Shown here piece after piece: positions 56,201 through 64,000 of a stretch of 64,000 nt of DNA. Under the pieces are notes generated by a model. It saw only the letters and a list, made by a program, of their open reading frames with translations, did not search any database and had not been told where the DNA came from. A program made the translations under genes and the position numbers. The DNA is from Melieria omissa (Eukaryota; Arthropoda; Insecta; Diptera; Ulidiidae). The stretch lies in assembly GCA_963971225.1 (NCBI GenBank), contig OZ020267.1, forward strand, positions 117,049,891-117,113,890, read 5' to 3'. The number at the start of each line of letters is the position of its first letter. Position 1 is the first letter of the stretch.

Positions 56201-59200
56201 AGGATCGTCTTTTTATTTTTGCGACAGTTTATGCGATGCCTAGGTGCCCTCCGCTGGAGTCGTTACATCGTTGATCCTGCATTTCGGGACTACAACTAGG
56301 GAATTGCTGTTCCGGCCATCCTCACTCTCCCACTCGCGGTATAGGCAGCCATCAGACTGCCACAGACTTTTCCACTGTGCCCAGTAAACCTTCGCGATTC
56401 ACCGTCCATCTCCTACCAGCCCGGACGTGCGCCTTCCGACGATTTTTTTAAGATCCGTATCCTCGCGCTGGTCCTTTTGCATCCTCTCCGCAAACCACTC
56501 TTCCTATTGCATAATGTTTTTACCAATCCGACGTCCACTGTATTCTCTTTGCTTTCGGCTCGGTTCGGTTTTGCACGGACGGCGTGACAAGGTATCGACA
56601 TTTCCATGACTGCTACCCTTGCGATACTCTATCGTGTAGTCATAGCTCTGCAGCCGCTCGATCCACCGCGCCAATTGGCCTTCCGGATCTTTAAGGTTCA
56701 GTTGCAATTTCAATGCCGCATGATCATTGCGCAGGCGAAACTTTAGAGGTATTTTTGGAAGCATTCCAATACTGCCAGAAACTCTCTTCGGTTCAAACAG
56801 TAGTTGCGTTCAGGTTTCAACAACATTTTGCTGTACTATGCTATTACTTGTTCTTGACCATCTATTATCTCTGATAGCACACCGCCAATACTATGCCCGC
56901 TTATGCGGCCCATACACGTTGCGATTCGTTGTACAACTGGACAAGGTTGTACAAAAAATCGCATCGTGTGTAGCGCAGTTGTACGTGTCGCACAAATGGT
57001 TGTATGAAAATCAAAATATTTTTTTATTACATCCAAAATATATTTGTTATTATTTCGGTCGTGTTGTGTAAGCGGTCGCAACGTGTATGGGTATGTTGTC
57101 CAATTTCGTGCCATTTTCTGAGTTCATTCGTGTTTCAGCTTTTGTGCGTTGCGAACGAAATGGACGAGCGCAACGAAAACTGGAGCGATTTTATCGAAGC
57201 TTATCGAAATTTGCCGGAACTATGGAACAGCAAATGTGGAAAATACAAAAATAAAAATTTTCATCATACCGCACATGAAAAACTCAACACTCAACCGCAC
57301 TCAACTCAATAGTGAAAAAAATTCACCAAAATGAAAATTTGGACGATGAATTGCAGAATATTTCCATGGATACTGCTCTTTTCCTCTTCTATAATTTCAT
57401 TGATGATCAGAAGCACAATTATTTTGCTTGTCATTTCGTCTGCACTCAACAAAATTTATGAGAAAACTGAAGTTGAGCGAACGAGTTGTGTCGGAAATCG
57501 CAACGTGTGTGCCCTAACGACCAACCTTTCGCACGACCAGATTTTATCGTGTATAGGCCGCTTTACATCTGTATCCAGCACTTACATCTCTCCGGGCACG
57601 GGGAAGGCCAGAATTGGGGCACAGTTGTTCCTTCAGTCGTGCAAAAGCCTGCTCTTGCTCTTCGCCCCACGCGAAGGCTTGATTCTTTTTCATCAGTTTG
57701 TGCAAGCTGCCGGCTATGTTCGCAAATCTAGGAACGAATCTTAGGTAATATGTGCACTGTCCCAGGCCACTGCGGAGTTCGTGTAGATTGCGTAGTCGGG
57801 GCCACTCCTTCACCGCCGTGATTTTGCCTTCATCCGTATGCACTCCGCGGGCGAAAACCGTGTGACAAAGATACTTGACCCCTTTTAGGTTAGGTTAGGG
57901 TGGCAGCTTAAGAGCTCACGTAGGCCATATTGCGGCCCGTTGTGGTACCACGTGAAGGACGTGGTTGCCCTTCAAGCTTACACACCCCCCCGGGTGTTAG
58001 GCAGGAGCCATCCCGATTCCACAATGAATCGGGCAATGCGGCCGATGCTGGGTCCTGTAAGGTCGGCCAAGCTGCTGAAGAACGGCGCACCCAGCACCCG
58101 GAGTCGTCTCCTTGCTAGTGCTGGGCAGTGGCACATCAGGTGCTCGACGCTCTCCTCCTCACTCGCATCATCACAACTGCGGCAGAAGTCGTTGAATGGG
58201 AGGCCGAGTCTCCTGGCGTGTGCTCCGATCGTCCAGTGTCCCGTTAGCACAGAAACTGTGGAATAAATGGAATTCCGATTCAGTCGGAGCAATTCGCCTG
58301 TTCTGCCTTGGTGACCTCCTTTTGGAACACCGGGCATTTCTTTGGGTTGAGTTAAAGCCCGGTTTTTTGTATTTGCTCGAGCTCCCGATAGTCCACACAA
58401 AACCGGGTACTGCCATCCGTTTTCTTGACTAGCACGAACGGCGAGCACCAGGGGCCTGATGAGGGCTCTATGACCTTTTCTTACCGCATGTTCTCGATTA
58501 AATTTGTGACCTCTTCCCTCTTGGCCAAAGGAACTCATGTTGGCGGTTGGCGGATCGGTTTCGCACTTCCGGTGCCGATGTTGGGTCTTCACTTTGGCTG
58601 TTCTTGCGCCTGCTTCTGCTGCAAGTATTGGCCCATACTGGTGCACTAGTGACCGCGCCTTATGTTTTTTTGCTTTTCTGTCACTTCGCCGCTCCACTGG
58701 CTTTCCTGCGGTATAGCGTCCATGTTAAAACCGCTTGTCTCACTTCTTCCGGATGGGCTACTCTCGCAATTGACAACTGCTAGAGCCTCTCTACACTCGC
58801 CAATTACGCATCTTTGCCGACATAGTTGGGTGTATTAAGCCGGTTCAATATTCTGACTGGTATTTAGCCGTTTTTGGGTTCTACTAATGTACGTCCGATG
58901 ATTATGTTGTCGTGTCCTTGTTCTGGTGCTTCTACAACCCACACCCGACTTGTACCATCGTCCTTGTCCACTTTTGCCCTCACAACCGCCTCGGAATTCG
59001 CTGGTATCCTCTGGTGTTGACACAAGACAACCTTCCTTACCGCCATACTTCGCTCATAGCCGGTGGGCAGCGGGAATTCAACGTTGGCATACCTCAGTAC
59101 ATTTTCTTTCAGGTCCAGCGTAGAACTGTGCCTAATCATGAAATCCACGCTGATAACACAGTGCAACAAATTCAAAAAAAATTTCGAGGGATAAGGTTAA

Positions 59201-62200
59201 ACCCGTCTCATTCGATAGAGAACCTCAGTAGATGAAAAAATGCCAAGGAATTTTTTCCGGAATGTTCGAGTTTTTTTTTTTAAATGCAGTTTAAAGATGG
59301 CGGCTTAATGACTCTTGCCGAAACTTTTAAAACATTATATCTGTGGTCAAAAGCACTAACCGCTTAAGTCGACTTAAGAAGAAATTGAGTTATGGATGCC
59401 ACCACGTTCCCTTGACTGTGCTCTACGTTTGTGTAAAATCGGGGAGCTTCTAACTTTAAAATAAAAAAAGTTATTAATAAAAACCTATTCGCATTCCCAT
59501 AGCGAACACACTACGCGCTAAAACTTTAAAGCGAGATTACTCGAAACAGCAATTTACGACTTAGGCGGTTATTGCTTTTGACCACAGATATCTCTTGACT
59601 CAAATGTCAGAAAGGAATAAATTTAACGTCAAATGAAAGCTAATGATATGAAGTCAAAGAAACAATATCCTTTTTTTGAAAAATTTTCATCTACTGAGGT
59701 CCTCTATCGAATGAGATGGGTTTGACCTTGTCCCTTTTTTCAGTGTTGCACTGTGTAATCACGTCATCCATTATATCCGCGACGATGAACTCATACTCCA
59801 GGCTGTTGGTGCCGGTTCTTCAGCTCACAGTAGTACAGCGTTTTGTTGTGCACGTTGCTGTATTTCGCTGCCAACGCTCTCATGATGGCCTCGTAATTAC
59901 TTCTTGAACATTCTGGAACCGATTTAATTACCTCAGCCGCAGGATCTTTTAGCGCCAGTGCCGATCTCCGGCCTTTCCACACATCGGCCCACTGATTTTC
60001 CAGAGCAGCCAGGTCGAACTGTAGCTGGAATGTATCGAACGGCGCAGCGCCGTCATAAGTAGGCACTTCTGTTCTGGTGACAAAAATTTCCTGAACTGGC
60101 GGCAACCATTCGCGTGGCTGTACCTCTTTAAGCCGCTCGTCGATTTTGCTGTTCACCGAATCCTCCAGACCGTCAACTCGTTTGTCCAAATGCTCCACTC
60201 GCGTCTCCAGGTGCTCGACCTTCCTATTAATCCTGTCTGAAATTTCCTCCACTTTCTGCTCCAAGCGCGCCGAATTTTCCTGAAGCTTGCTGTACCACTC
60301 GCGATTTGCATTTTCAATTTTAGTTTCCATTTGCGCCGCCATCTCTCGGTTCGCAGTGTCGACTTTTGCCGAAATTTCCTGATTTGTAGTTTCCAGTTTT
60401 GCTGCCATTTCTCGATTCGACGTTGCGACTTGCGCCGATATTTCCTGGCTTGCCGCTTTCATTTTAGCTATTTCTTGATTCGTAGTTTCCAGTTTCGCTG
60501 CCATTTCACGATTCGCCGTTTCCATTTGCACCGACATGTCTTTAAGTGCAACCATTAGCTGGCTCATGTCCAACGCTTGTAGTGGCGCAGCCGCTGCAGC
60601 CGTATTCTGCAGCGACGAGCACCAGCAGGCGATTCCACCACCTTGGCCGACGCCTCTAGCTCTTGCGTTCCAAACTCGTGCGCAGTCCAATCGACGCCTC
60701 GTGCCTCGCATGCCTCTCGCAAGCGCAGCTGCAACTCCACCTTTCCGCTAGCAGTCGGTAAATTCCAAGCAGCCAGCTCTTTCTTCAGCTGGTCCACCTT
60801 CAGCAGCTCGAGCTTAACCATGTCTGCGTTTTTATAATTTTATTTATTTTTTGTTTATTTTCACACAGCACAATCCCACTTCTGACAACAATTGTTACGA
60901 AAATGACTTCTCTAAGTTCGTATCTGGATTGTGCTTGAAAATAAAGCCACTTAAATTATTCAGCGCAAAACGCAGTCAGAAACCAACAATCACTTTATTT
61001 ACAGATTTACACTTTGCTTGTATTTACACCTGTTACTACTTTGCTTGTTCAAATAAGACTCGTGCCTCTGCTAATGAAAACATTCATTACTTTTAATTTT
61101 ATAGCATAAAACGTGTGTAACAGTATTTATGTCCCTACTAAGTACTGCACTTCGATGGGATCTATCGCAGTAGGAGGCAACACCTGGGACAATACTGGTT
61201 TGCAGAAGAAAACGTCAAACACCTCATTACGTCGATGGGATTATGGGACGTTCTCTAAAAACTGTAGGGGCACAATAGATTAACTATTGTCTTGCAATAT
61301 CCCATTTCTAAATCAATCAATTTATGGAACTGCTTAAATTAATTATCACAAGATTGCAGTGCTGTAGAAAACGTTTGCCATTGAGGGCCAATTTTTCAGT
61401 GCGAGTTTAAACCCAGTTCAAACGGAGTTTGTTTGAACTTGGTTTAAATTTGAACTAAGTTTAGACGATAAAGCAGTTTTTCAGTGCTAGTTTAACTGGA
61501 GCAAATATTTGTCATTTGAGTATGGCAATACTGCCGGCTTCGATAGCTCAGCGGGTAGCGCGGTGGCTTCTCATACCAAAGGCTCCAGGTTCGATTCCTC
61601 GCTCGGGCTGGTGAACAACTCGTCTACTTCTATCGCTATCCACATGAAGGGAATAAGAATTACAAGAATCGCACAAGTGCGCTCTTGGCAGGCAATGGCA
61701 AAACCTCCAAGTGTGAACGAAAAACTGCCAATCGCGTCTTCTTGCACTTTTGAAAAAAAAAAAAATAAGTGCTCGAGTGCAAGAAGGCAGACCGCGTGAG
61801 TGCCGAGGAAAAACAAACCAAAGAGAAAGAAATTGAGGACGATTTCGATTCAAAATTTGTTGATAAGTTCCGGTGCGCGAAAACGTTGCGTACAATGTAT
61901 AAGAATCTAAAAAAGTGCAAAAAAAGAATTTCGCTCCCGACAGGCAAGAGCTGACCAAAACAAAAAATAAATGAACTGTCAGAAGCTGTTGACAGTTTAA
62001 ACTTAGTTTAACCGTGCAAGGTTGGGCGTTTAAACTGAGTTTAAACTTCAGTCAAGTTTGACTGAAAAATTCGATTTTGCGTTTAAACTAGAAACTGAGT
62101 TAAGCTCGCACTGAAAAATTGGCCCTGAGACAACCTTAAAAATTGTTATAATTCAGCGCACGCCAATTGAAAACAATCCCCAAAGACTGTATATCATCAC

Positions 62201-63343
62201 CTTAACATAGAAAGGACGTAACTCATAATTTTTCGAAATTGTGTTTTTTGCATTTTCTGTTACAATACCCTCAAAAGTAATCCTGTTTCACTGTCATATG
62301 TTTATATATGTAACGGTTTAACAAGGAAAGGAAAAAAAGCCCTAACTCAGATTTCATGTAAAGTGTGGTAGCAAAAAGTATAGAACATAAAGAGTGTGCA
62401 TCACGCACAAGCAAAAATGTGAATGCGGGGGCTGATATCGCAACATGATTTCATGATGCGGGAGGTAGGCAACAAGAGGGCACTTGAAAGGAGAGCACAA
62501 TGCTCTGAGCGCAAATCATAGCAACACGAATGCTGCGTCTGCGCTCACTCTGTGTTGATTTATTTTTGTGGTTGATTGTTTCAATCAGTAGCGCACAGAA
62601 CTGAATGCGTGTCAAGTAAGCGCACACAATTTTGCTTTTCCTTGGCAGCGATCGGTTGTGCTTCGTGTAAGCAAAACAAACTTGTAACGAACTTGCTTGC
62701 TCTCGATAATGAAAATATTGCAAATTCGAGCTCGCCCTATGCATATTTTTATTTGTCTTTGCCGCAACCAATGCCTCCGCTCATCTCTTCTCCCCCGCGT
62801 CTACAAACACGCTTGCAAAATTTTTGAAGATGCGTATTCTTTATATTGTATATTCTTTGGTGGTAGCCATTTCGTTTCTGTCAGGTTATATTTCTGCAAG
62901 GAGAAATATTTTTGTATCACGTGTGAAAAAAAAACTTTATTTAAGTGGTACTGAAAGAATAAAGTTATTAAGTCTTTTTCTCCCTCCTGTGAAATTTTGA
63001 AATTGTATTGAAATTTCTATATTAAGGTGACGATATAAGAACTTGAGTATGCCATCCAGATGTGTTGTATGCAAAAATAAATCATGAGGACGTTGTTTTA
63101 TTAGTTCCCATCAAGTCGGACTGTATGTATATAGGCGGCCTAATCAATTCATCTCGGATACAGTTATAATAAAATTTTATTAATCTTACCTCGAATAGTC
63201 TTTTTTGCATAGTATTAGTCCACGTCGTGTAAAACAACTAGAGCCAACCTCTGCTAACATAGCTCCACAGCAGTGGCACTTAAGACAGGAATTATGCCAA
63301 TACCGGTCTAAAGCAAATAAAAGGTATCTATCATTAATTTTGT
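44101..63343 (-). CDS. LIM-domain-only protein (LMO4-type), 3' part
   Basis: Three exons, minus strand: 63343-63190, 54043-53852, 44233-44101 (479 nt, 158 complete residues plus stop). The junctions restore KKDYSS|MFGCSG and [12 protein letters not shown] in phase, and all sites are GT/AG. LIM1 lacks its first CxxC, which must lie on an upstream exon outside the window; [13 protein letters not shown] and ILCKKDY supply the remaining ligands. LIM2 is complete: GICSGC, then a stretched spacer ([12 protein letters not shown]), [19 protein letters not shown]. The tail ends [12 protein letters not shown], with an AT-hook-like GRPRR. LMO proteins are nuclear adaptors that bind LDB/Chip and compete with LIM-homeodomain factors. 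From memory it fits the Drosophila CG5708-type LMO4 relative better than Beadex; the identifier is unchecked, so the symbol is left empty. Confidence 0.85.
44234..44737 (-). other. LMO intron, unique part
   Basis: AT-rich intron sequence next to the last exon. No repeat recognised. Confidence 0.4.
44738..44925 (+). repeat. Truncated hAT-type element
   Basis: Left end TAGAGTCCGACCGATTAATC and the next 180 bp match the element at 52263 (through CTTATACCCCTTTTCAGTAA). The right end is missing. Confidence 0.7.
44926..46311. other. LMO intron with an old repeat piece
   Basis: 45105-45300 resembles the right part of the MITE at 59193-59729 (TTCATCTACTGAG end motif and the stretch before it). The 97-codon plus frame at 45493-45786 is unrecognised and not called. 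Confidence 0.4.
46554..47482. mobile_element. TA-flanked MITE in the left arm
   Basis: 929 bp with ends GGGGAATTC(A/T)TTGTAAGGTG and TA on both sides. GTAAGGTGCCACC recurs internally near 46579, 46930 and 46955, and inverted near 47262 and 47458. Missing from the right arm. Confidence 0.82.
47867..48584. mobile_element. piggyBac-type MITE in the left arm
   Basis: 718 bp with ends GGGGGTCTTCTACCTTGT and TTAA at 47863-47866 and 48585-48588. The right arm has a single TTGA at the matching place, an empty site. Confidence 0.87.
48706..48942. mobile_element. Short piggyBac-type MITE in the loop
   Basis: 237 bp with ends CCCTTTCGGGAC and GTCCCGAAAGGG and TTAA at 48702-48705 and 48943-48946. Family of 25400-25637. 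Confidence 0.82.
50013..50582. mobile_element. TA-flanked MITE in the right arm
   Basis: 570 bp with ends CACCTAAGTCTGTTTTTACA and TA duplications at 50011-50012 and 50583-50584. The motif TTTTTACACGGT is repeated near both ends. The interior holds three ATCGATAG motifs (50222-50260). Confidence 0.83.
50794..51227. other. LMO intron with short palindromic repeats
   Basis: Alternating GTGATT/AATCACA motifs between about 51118 and 51195 (AAAATCACAATTTTCAATCA and neighbours) could be the end of an unrecognised small element. Confidence 0.35.
51228..52060 (+). pseudogene. BEL/Pao retrotransposon gag fragment
   Basis: Plus-strand fragments in one order: a capsid-like part ([19 protein letters not shown]), then paired zinc-knuckle-like motifs ([37 protein letters not shown]). 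That arrangement is typical of BEL/Pao gag. In-frame stops and shifts break it. No LTR, protease or polymerase follows. Confidence 0.65.
52117..53310 (+). pseudogene. Repeat-derived ORF split by a hAT-type insertion
   Basis: Two reading pieces join across the inserted element: 52117-52263 ([15 protein letters not shown] to AGPKPLTI) and 53089-53310 ([16 protein letters not shown] to QIRTTKRH). The joined product would be charged and Gln/Arg-rich. I recognise no domain. Its position after the BEL fragment suggests a retrotransposon origin. Confidence 0.4.
52263..53085. mobile_element. hAT-type element, full-length copy
   Basis: Both ends of the AGAGTCCGAC family are present (left AAGAGTCCGACTGATTAATC, right GGTATCGGTCGGACTCTA). 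The flanks TTGACGATA and TTGATA suggest a damaged duplication. The interior differs from the 38583 element but matches 44738. Confidence 0.78.
53414..53545 (-). repeat. tRNA-derived SINE, truncated
   Basis: Only the body remains (minus strand: GGCAAACCTCTGAGAGTAAA and the GGCATAAAACTGTAGGTCCC end). A T run of about 14 adjoins the end of the element. Confidence 0.65.
53546..53851. other. LMO intron, unique part
   Basis: No repeat recognised beside the LIM2 exon. Confidence 0.4.
53852..54043 (-). CDS. LMO4-type gene, LIM2 exon
   Basis: 192 nt. Acceptor TATTTTCAG and donor GTAAAT. Carries most zinc ligands of LIM2 and the extended spacer. Confidence 0.9.
54398..55251 (-). repeat. gypsy 3' LTR with LINE insertion
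   Basis: Plus-strand TGTTATGAAA opens the LTR, and the far end is TACA at 55248-55251, next to a purine-rich GTGGTGGGCAG on the minus strand (polypurine tract). A LINE fragment interrupts it at about 54519-54995. Confidence 0.75.
54519..54995 (-). mobile_element. LINE 3'-end fragment in the LTR
   Basis: The minus strand reads the C-terminal part of a LINE reverse transcriptase ([32 protein letters not shown]), ends at 54601, and has a (TAAA)n tail (54520-54550). Same family as 63376-64000. Confidence 0.78.
55263..56890 (-). pseudogene. gypsy RNase H and integrase region
   Basis: RNase H ([20 protein letters not shown]) and its end ([20 protein letters not shown]), then integrase core pieces ([32 protein letters not shown]) and a GPY/F-like end (TSWEGPYKV), stopping at 55263-55265. 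Several shifts separate the blocks. Confidence 0.8.
56904..57562. mobile_element. Harbinger-like element with MADF-like ORF
   Basis: Inverted ends GCGGCCCATACACG and GCGGCCTATACACG, TTA at 56901-56903 and 57563-57565. 659 bp. It interrupts the gypsy pol between the RT end and RNase H. Confidence 0.75.
57160..57312 (+). CDS. Truncated MADF-like ORF in the Harbinger-like element
   Basis: 50 aa: [20 protein letters not shown] and KYKNK resemble the start of a MADF (Myb/SANT-like) DNA-binding domain, which usually spans about 85 aa. Harbinger transposons carry such a second gene. The domain is cut short. Confidence 0.5.
   Translation: MDERNENWSDFIEAYRNLPELWNSKCGKYKNKNFHHTAHEKLNTQPHSTQ
57544..57886 (-). 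pseudogene. gypsy reverse transcriptase, thumb/connection part
   Basis: [20 protein letters not shown] and [18 protein letters not shown] are the region after the RT palm in Ty3/gypsy pol. The palm itself is missing where the LINE piece begins. Confidence 0.8.
57887..58345 (-). mobile_element. LINE fragment ending in TTAGG-type repeats
   Basis: The minus strand reads the C-terminus of an R1-like LINE ([44 protein letters not shown]) to a stop near 57978. Then comes the 3' region ending CCTAACCTAACCTAA. It replaces the RT palm of the host gypsy element. Confidence 0.78.
58346..58480 (-). pseudogene. gypsy reverse transcriptase, fingers part
   Basis: [20 protein letters not shown] and RFCVDYREL, the standard start of a gypsy RT domain, cut off at the LINE junction. 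Confidence 0.8.
58864..59175 (-). pseudogene. gypsy protease-region fragment
   Basis: The frame carries [18 protein letters not shown] and an acidic C-terminal part. The DFxxRHS-type motif resembles the end of a retrotransposon aspartic protease. The catalytic DTG/DSG is not visible, probably lost near the MITE at 59193. Confidence 0.55.
59193..59729. mobile_element. MITE in the gypsy gag/protease region
   Basis: Inverted ends AAGGTTAAACCCGTCTCATT and AAGGTCAAACCCATCTCATT continue inward for about 45 bp (to CAGTAGATGAAAA). No clear target duplication. A related piece lies at 45105-45300. Confidence 0.72.
59791..60821 (-). pseudogene. gypsy gag with coiled coil, one frameshift
   Basis: Starts at 60821 with a SAP-like segment ([20 protein letters not shown]). 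After a shift near 60615 comes a long coiled coil built of repeats ([11 protein letters not shown] and variants), then a capsid-like domain ([16 protein letters not shown]) cut at 59791. No zinc knuckle remains before the MITE. Confidence 0.7.
60872..60890 (-). promoter_or_regulatory. gypsy primer-binding site, tRNA-Leu-like
   Basis: Directly inside the 5' LTR the minus strand reads TGTCAGAAGTGGGATT. From memory this complements the 3' end of an insect tRNA-Leu. Confidence 0.5.
60893..61070 (-). repeat. gypsy 5' LTR, truncated
   Basis: Shares with the 3' LTR: TGTTACGAAAA, GGATTGTGCTTGAAAA, AACAATCACTTTATT, TTGCTTGTTCAA. Similarity stops near 61070, so the U3 part is lost or diverged. Confidence 0.7.
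61071..61384. other. LMO intron, no repeat recognised
   Basis: May contain diverged U3 sequence of the gypsy LTR. Nothing decisive. Confidence 0.35.
61534..61740 (+). repeat. tRNA-derived SINE nested in the Harbinger-like element
   Basis: Head GATAGCTCAGCGGGTAGCGC and GGTTCGATTCCTCG, body with CGCACAAGTGCGCTCTTGGC as in the SINE at 11617. It ends near 61740 and an A run follows. Confidence 0.72.
61769..61954 (+). CDS. Myb/SANT-like ORF fragment in the Harbinger-like element
   Basis: 61 aa with [20 protein letters not shown] and KNLKKCKKR, resembling the last helix of Myb/SANT-like DNA-binding domains of Harbinger second genes. The first half of the domain is missing, possibly because of the SINE. 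Confidence 0.4.
   Translation: MLECKKADRVSAEEKQTKEKEIEDDFDSKFVDKFRCAKTLRTMYKNLKKCKKRISLPTGKS
62126..63189. other. LMO intron, no repeat recognised
   Basis: AT-rich with a more balanced patch at 62460-62820. No supported feature. Confidence 0.4.
63190..63343 (-). CDS. LMO4-type gene, LIM1 exon
   Basis: 154 nt. Acceptor TCTTCTTTCAG and donor GTAAGA. Reads [19 protein letters not shown] through KKDYS. The upstream exon is outside the window. Confidence 0.88.
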
Positions 63344-63375
63344 CTGAAAGAAGAAAACGAAATTTTAAGATTATT

Positions 63376-64000
63376 ATTATTTCTTTATTCGGTCTATGAA
63401 CAACGGTTCTTACAGACTATAACAATGTCCTTATATATTATGGGGCTATAAACTAAAATAAAAGTCTCTGAGGGAAATTCTAACTGCCTTAATTAAGGGC
63501 GAGGATGAAAGTCTTTAAGAAGATTGATTTGGGAAGCGCAAAGTCAAAGTCCAAGACACAAACAGTCCATTGAGCTCTATCAAAGCTCTGGAAAGAGGAG
63601 CATTCAGCGCATAGGTCGTCCTCACGAAGCTAACATAAAACGGCACAGGGTTCCGAAGGAATCTTAGCGGCGAATTAAAGAACATCCTGCCCAACAGAGC
63701 AGGTTAATTAACATTAATTACCATTAATTATATCAAACACGAAGGAAGGAGATAGGATACTTCTCCTGCTTTGAAGGGACTTTAAATTGATGAGATTAAG
63801 CCGCGCTATATAGGAGGGGATAGGATCCACGAAGCGATGAGAGCGCATGGCGAAGCGAAGAAAAACTATCTGAAGGCGCTCAATACGATTAATGTGACAT
63901 AGATGATAAGGCCTCAAAATGAATTAGGCATATTCGAGCTTTGAGCGGGCAAGAGGTGTATAGCAATTTGAGCGTATATGGGTTGGAAAATTCGGAGCGA
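63376..64000 (-). mobile_element. LINE 3'-end fragment, runs off the window
   Basis: The minus strand reads HINRIERLQIVFLRFAMRSH and DPIPSYIARLNLINLKSLQS, related to the fragment at 54519-54995. A stop near 63714 is earlier than in that copy. Confidence 0.7.

Larger units (their letters stand above)
54398..61070 (-). mobile_element. Ty3/gypsy LTR retrotransposon, broken, with several insertions
   Basis: Minus-strand order from high to low coordinates: 5' LTR piece (60893-61070), primer-binding site, gag, protease, reverse transcriptase, RNase H, integrase, 3' LTR (54398-55251). No envelope frame seen. Gag has one frameshift, the RT core is replaced by a LINE piece, and other elements interrupt gag/protease, RT/RNase H and the 3' LTR. 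It lies in an intron of the LMO gene in the same orientation. Confidence 0.88.
61385..62125. mobile_element. Harbinger-like element with Myb-like ORF and SINE insert
   Basis: Perfect inverted ends GGGCCAATTTTTCAGTGCGA, TGA at 61382-61384 and 62126-62128. GTTTAAAC/AGTTTAA motifs recur near both ends. Confidence 0.78.

Noticed and set aside
54398..61070. Endogenous retrovirus with envelope
   Set aside because: After the integrase region the frame stops about 12 bp before the 3' LTR; there is no room for an envelope gene.
61548..61958. 136-codon minus-strand gene
   Set aside because: Antisense through SINE and Harbinger-like sequence.

Overview
The window looks like euchromatin from a higher fly (Brachycera; a tephritid-like fruit fly is my guess). 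It is AT-rich, and its genes are split by short splice-consistent introns plus long introns full of transposons. The proteins read like Drosophila families. I worked from the bases alone, so the ortholog names rest on remembered family features and are not search results.

Three host genes are supported. (1) 11393-24832, plus strand: a complete Shaw-like (Kv3-type) voltage-gated potassium channel. I chained 12 coding exons whose phases all close, giving a 2451-nt CDS (816 aa) with T1 domain, S1-S6 and the TVGYGD filter. (2) 31217-32206, minus strand: a three-exon, 145-aa acidic/lysine-rich disordered nuclear-type protein that I cannot name confidently. (3) 44101-63343, minus strand: the last three exons of a LIM-domain-only (LMO4-type) protein. 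Its introns of 9.6 and 9.1 kb are almost filled with mobile DNA, and its 5' exons lie outside the window. Two weaker candidate first exons (1309-1642 and 32697-32729, both minus) are listed with low confidence.

The rest is a dense record of mobile DNA. Tc1/mariner-type elements lie at 2834, 11995, 20350, 30020 and 41932. TTAA-flanked piggyBac-type elements lie at 2043, 25400, 29648, 38124, 47867 and 48706. Harbinger-like elements with 3-bp duplications lie at 12683, 22745, 32954, 36077, 56904 and 61385. hAT elements have 8-bp duplications at 36778 and 38583, and there are related copies at 44738 and 52263. Three P-superfamily-like elements stand head to tail at 34357-37808, separated by the same 8-bp target. 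There is also a Ty3/gypsy element (54398 to about 61070) with at least four secondary insertions, a related solo LTR, a BEL/Pao gag fragment, fragments of at least two LINE groups, seven or eight tRNA-derived SINEs, and a 4.5-kb inverted repeat at 46312-50793 whose arms carry different MITEs.

Several insertions can be ordered and their target duplications checked inside the window, because a second copy of the host repeat keeps the empty site. The most interesting signals are the P-like tandem array, the MITEs that keep short readable DNA-binding-like ORFs, the GC-AG intron and phase-matched cassette exons of the channel gene, and the SINEs that join different tRNA heads to one shared body.
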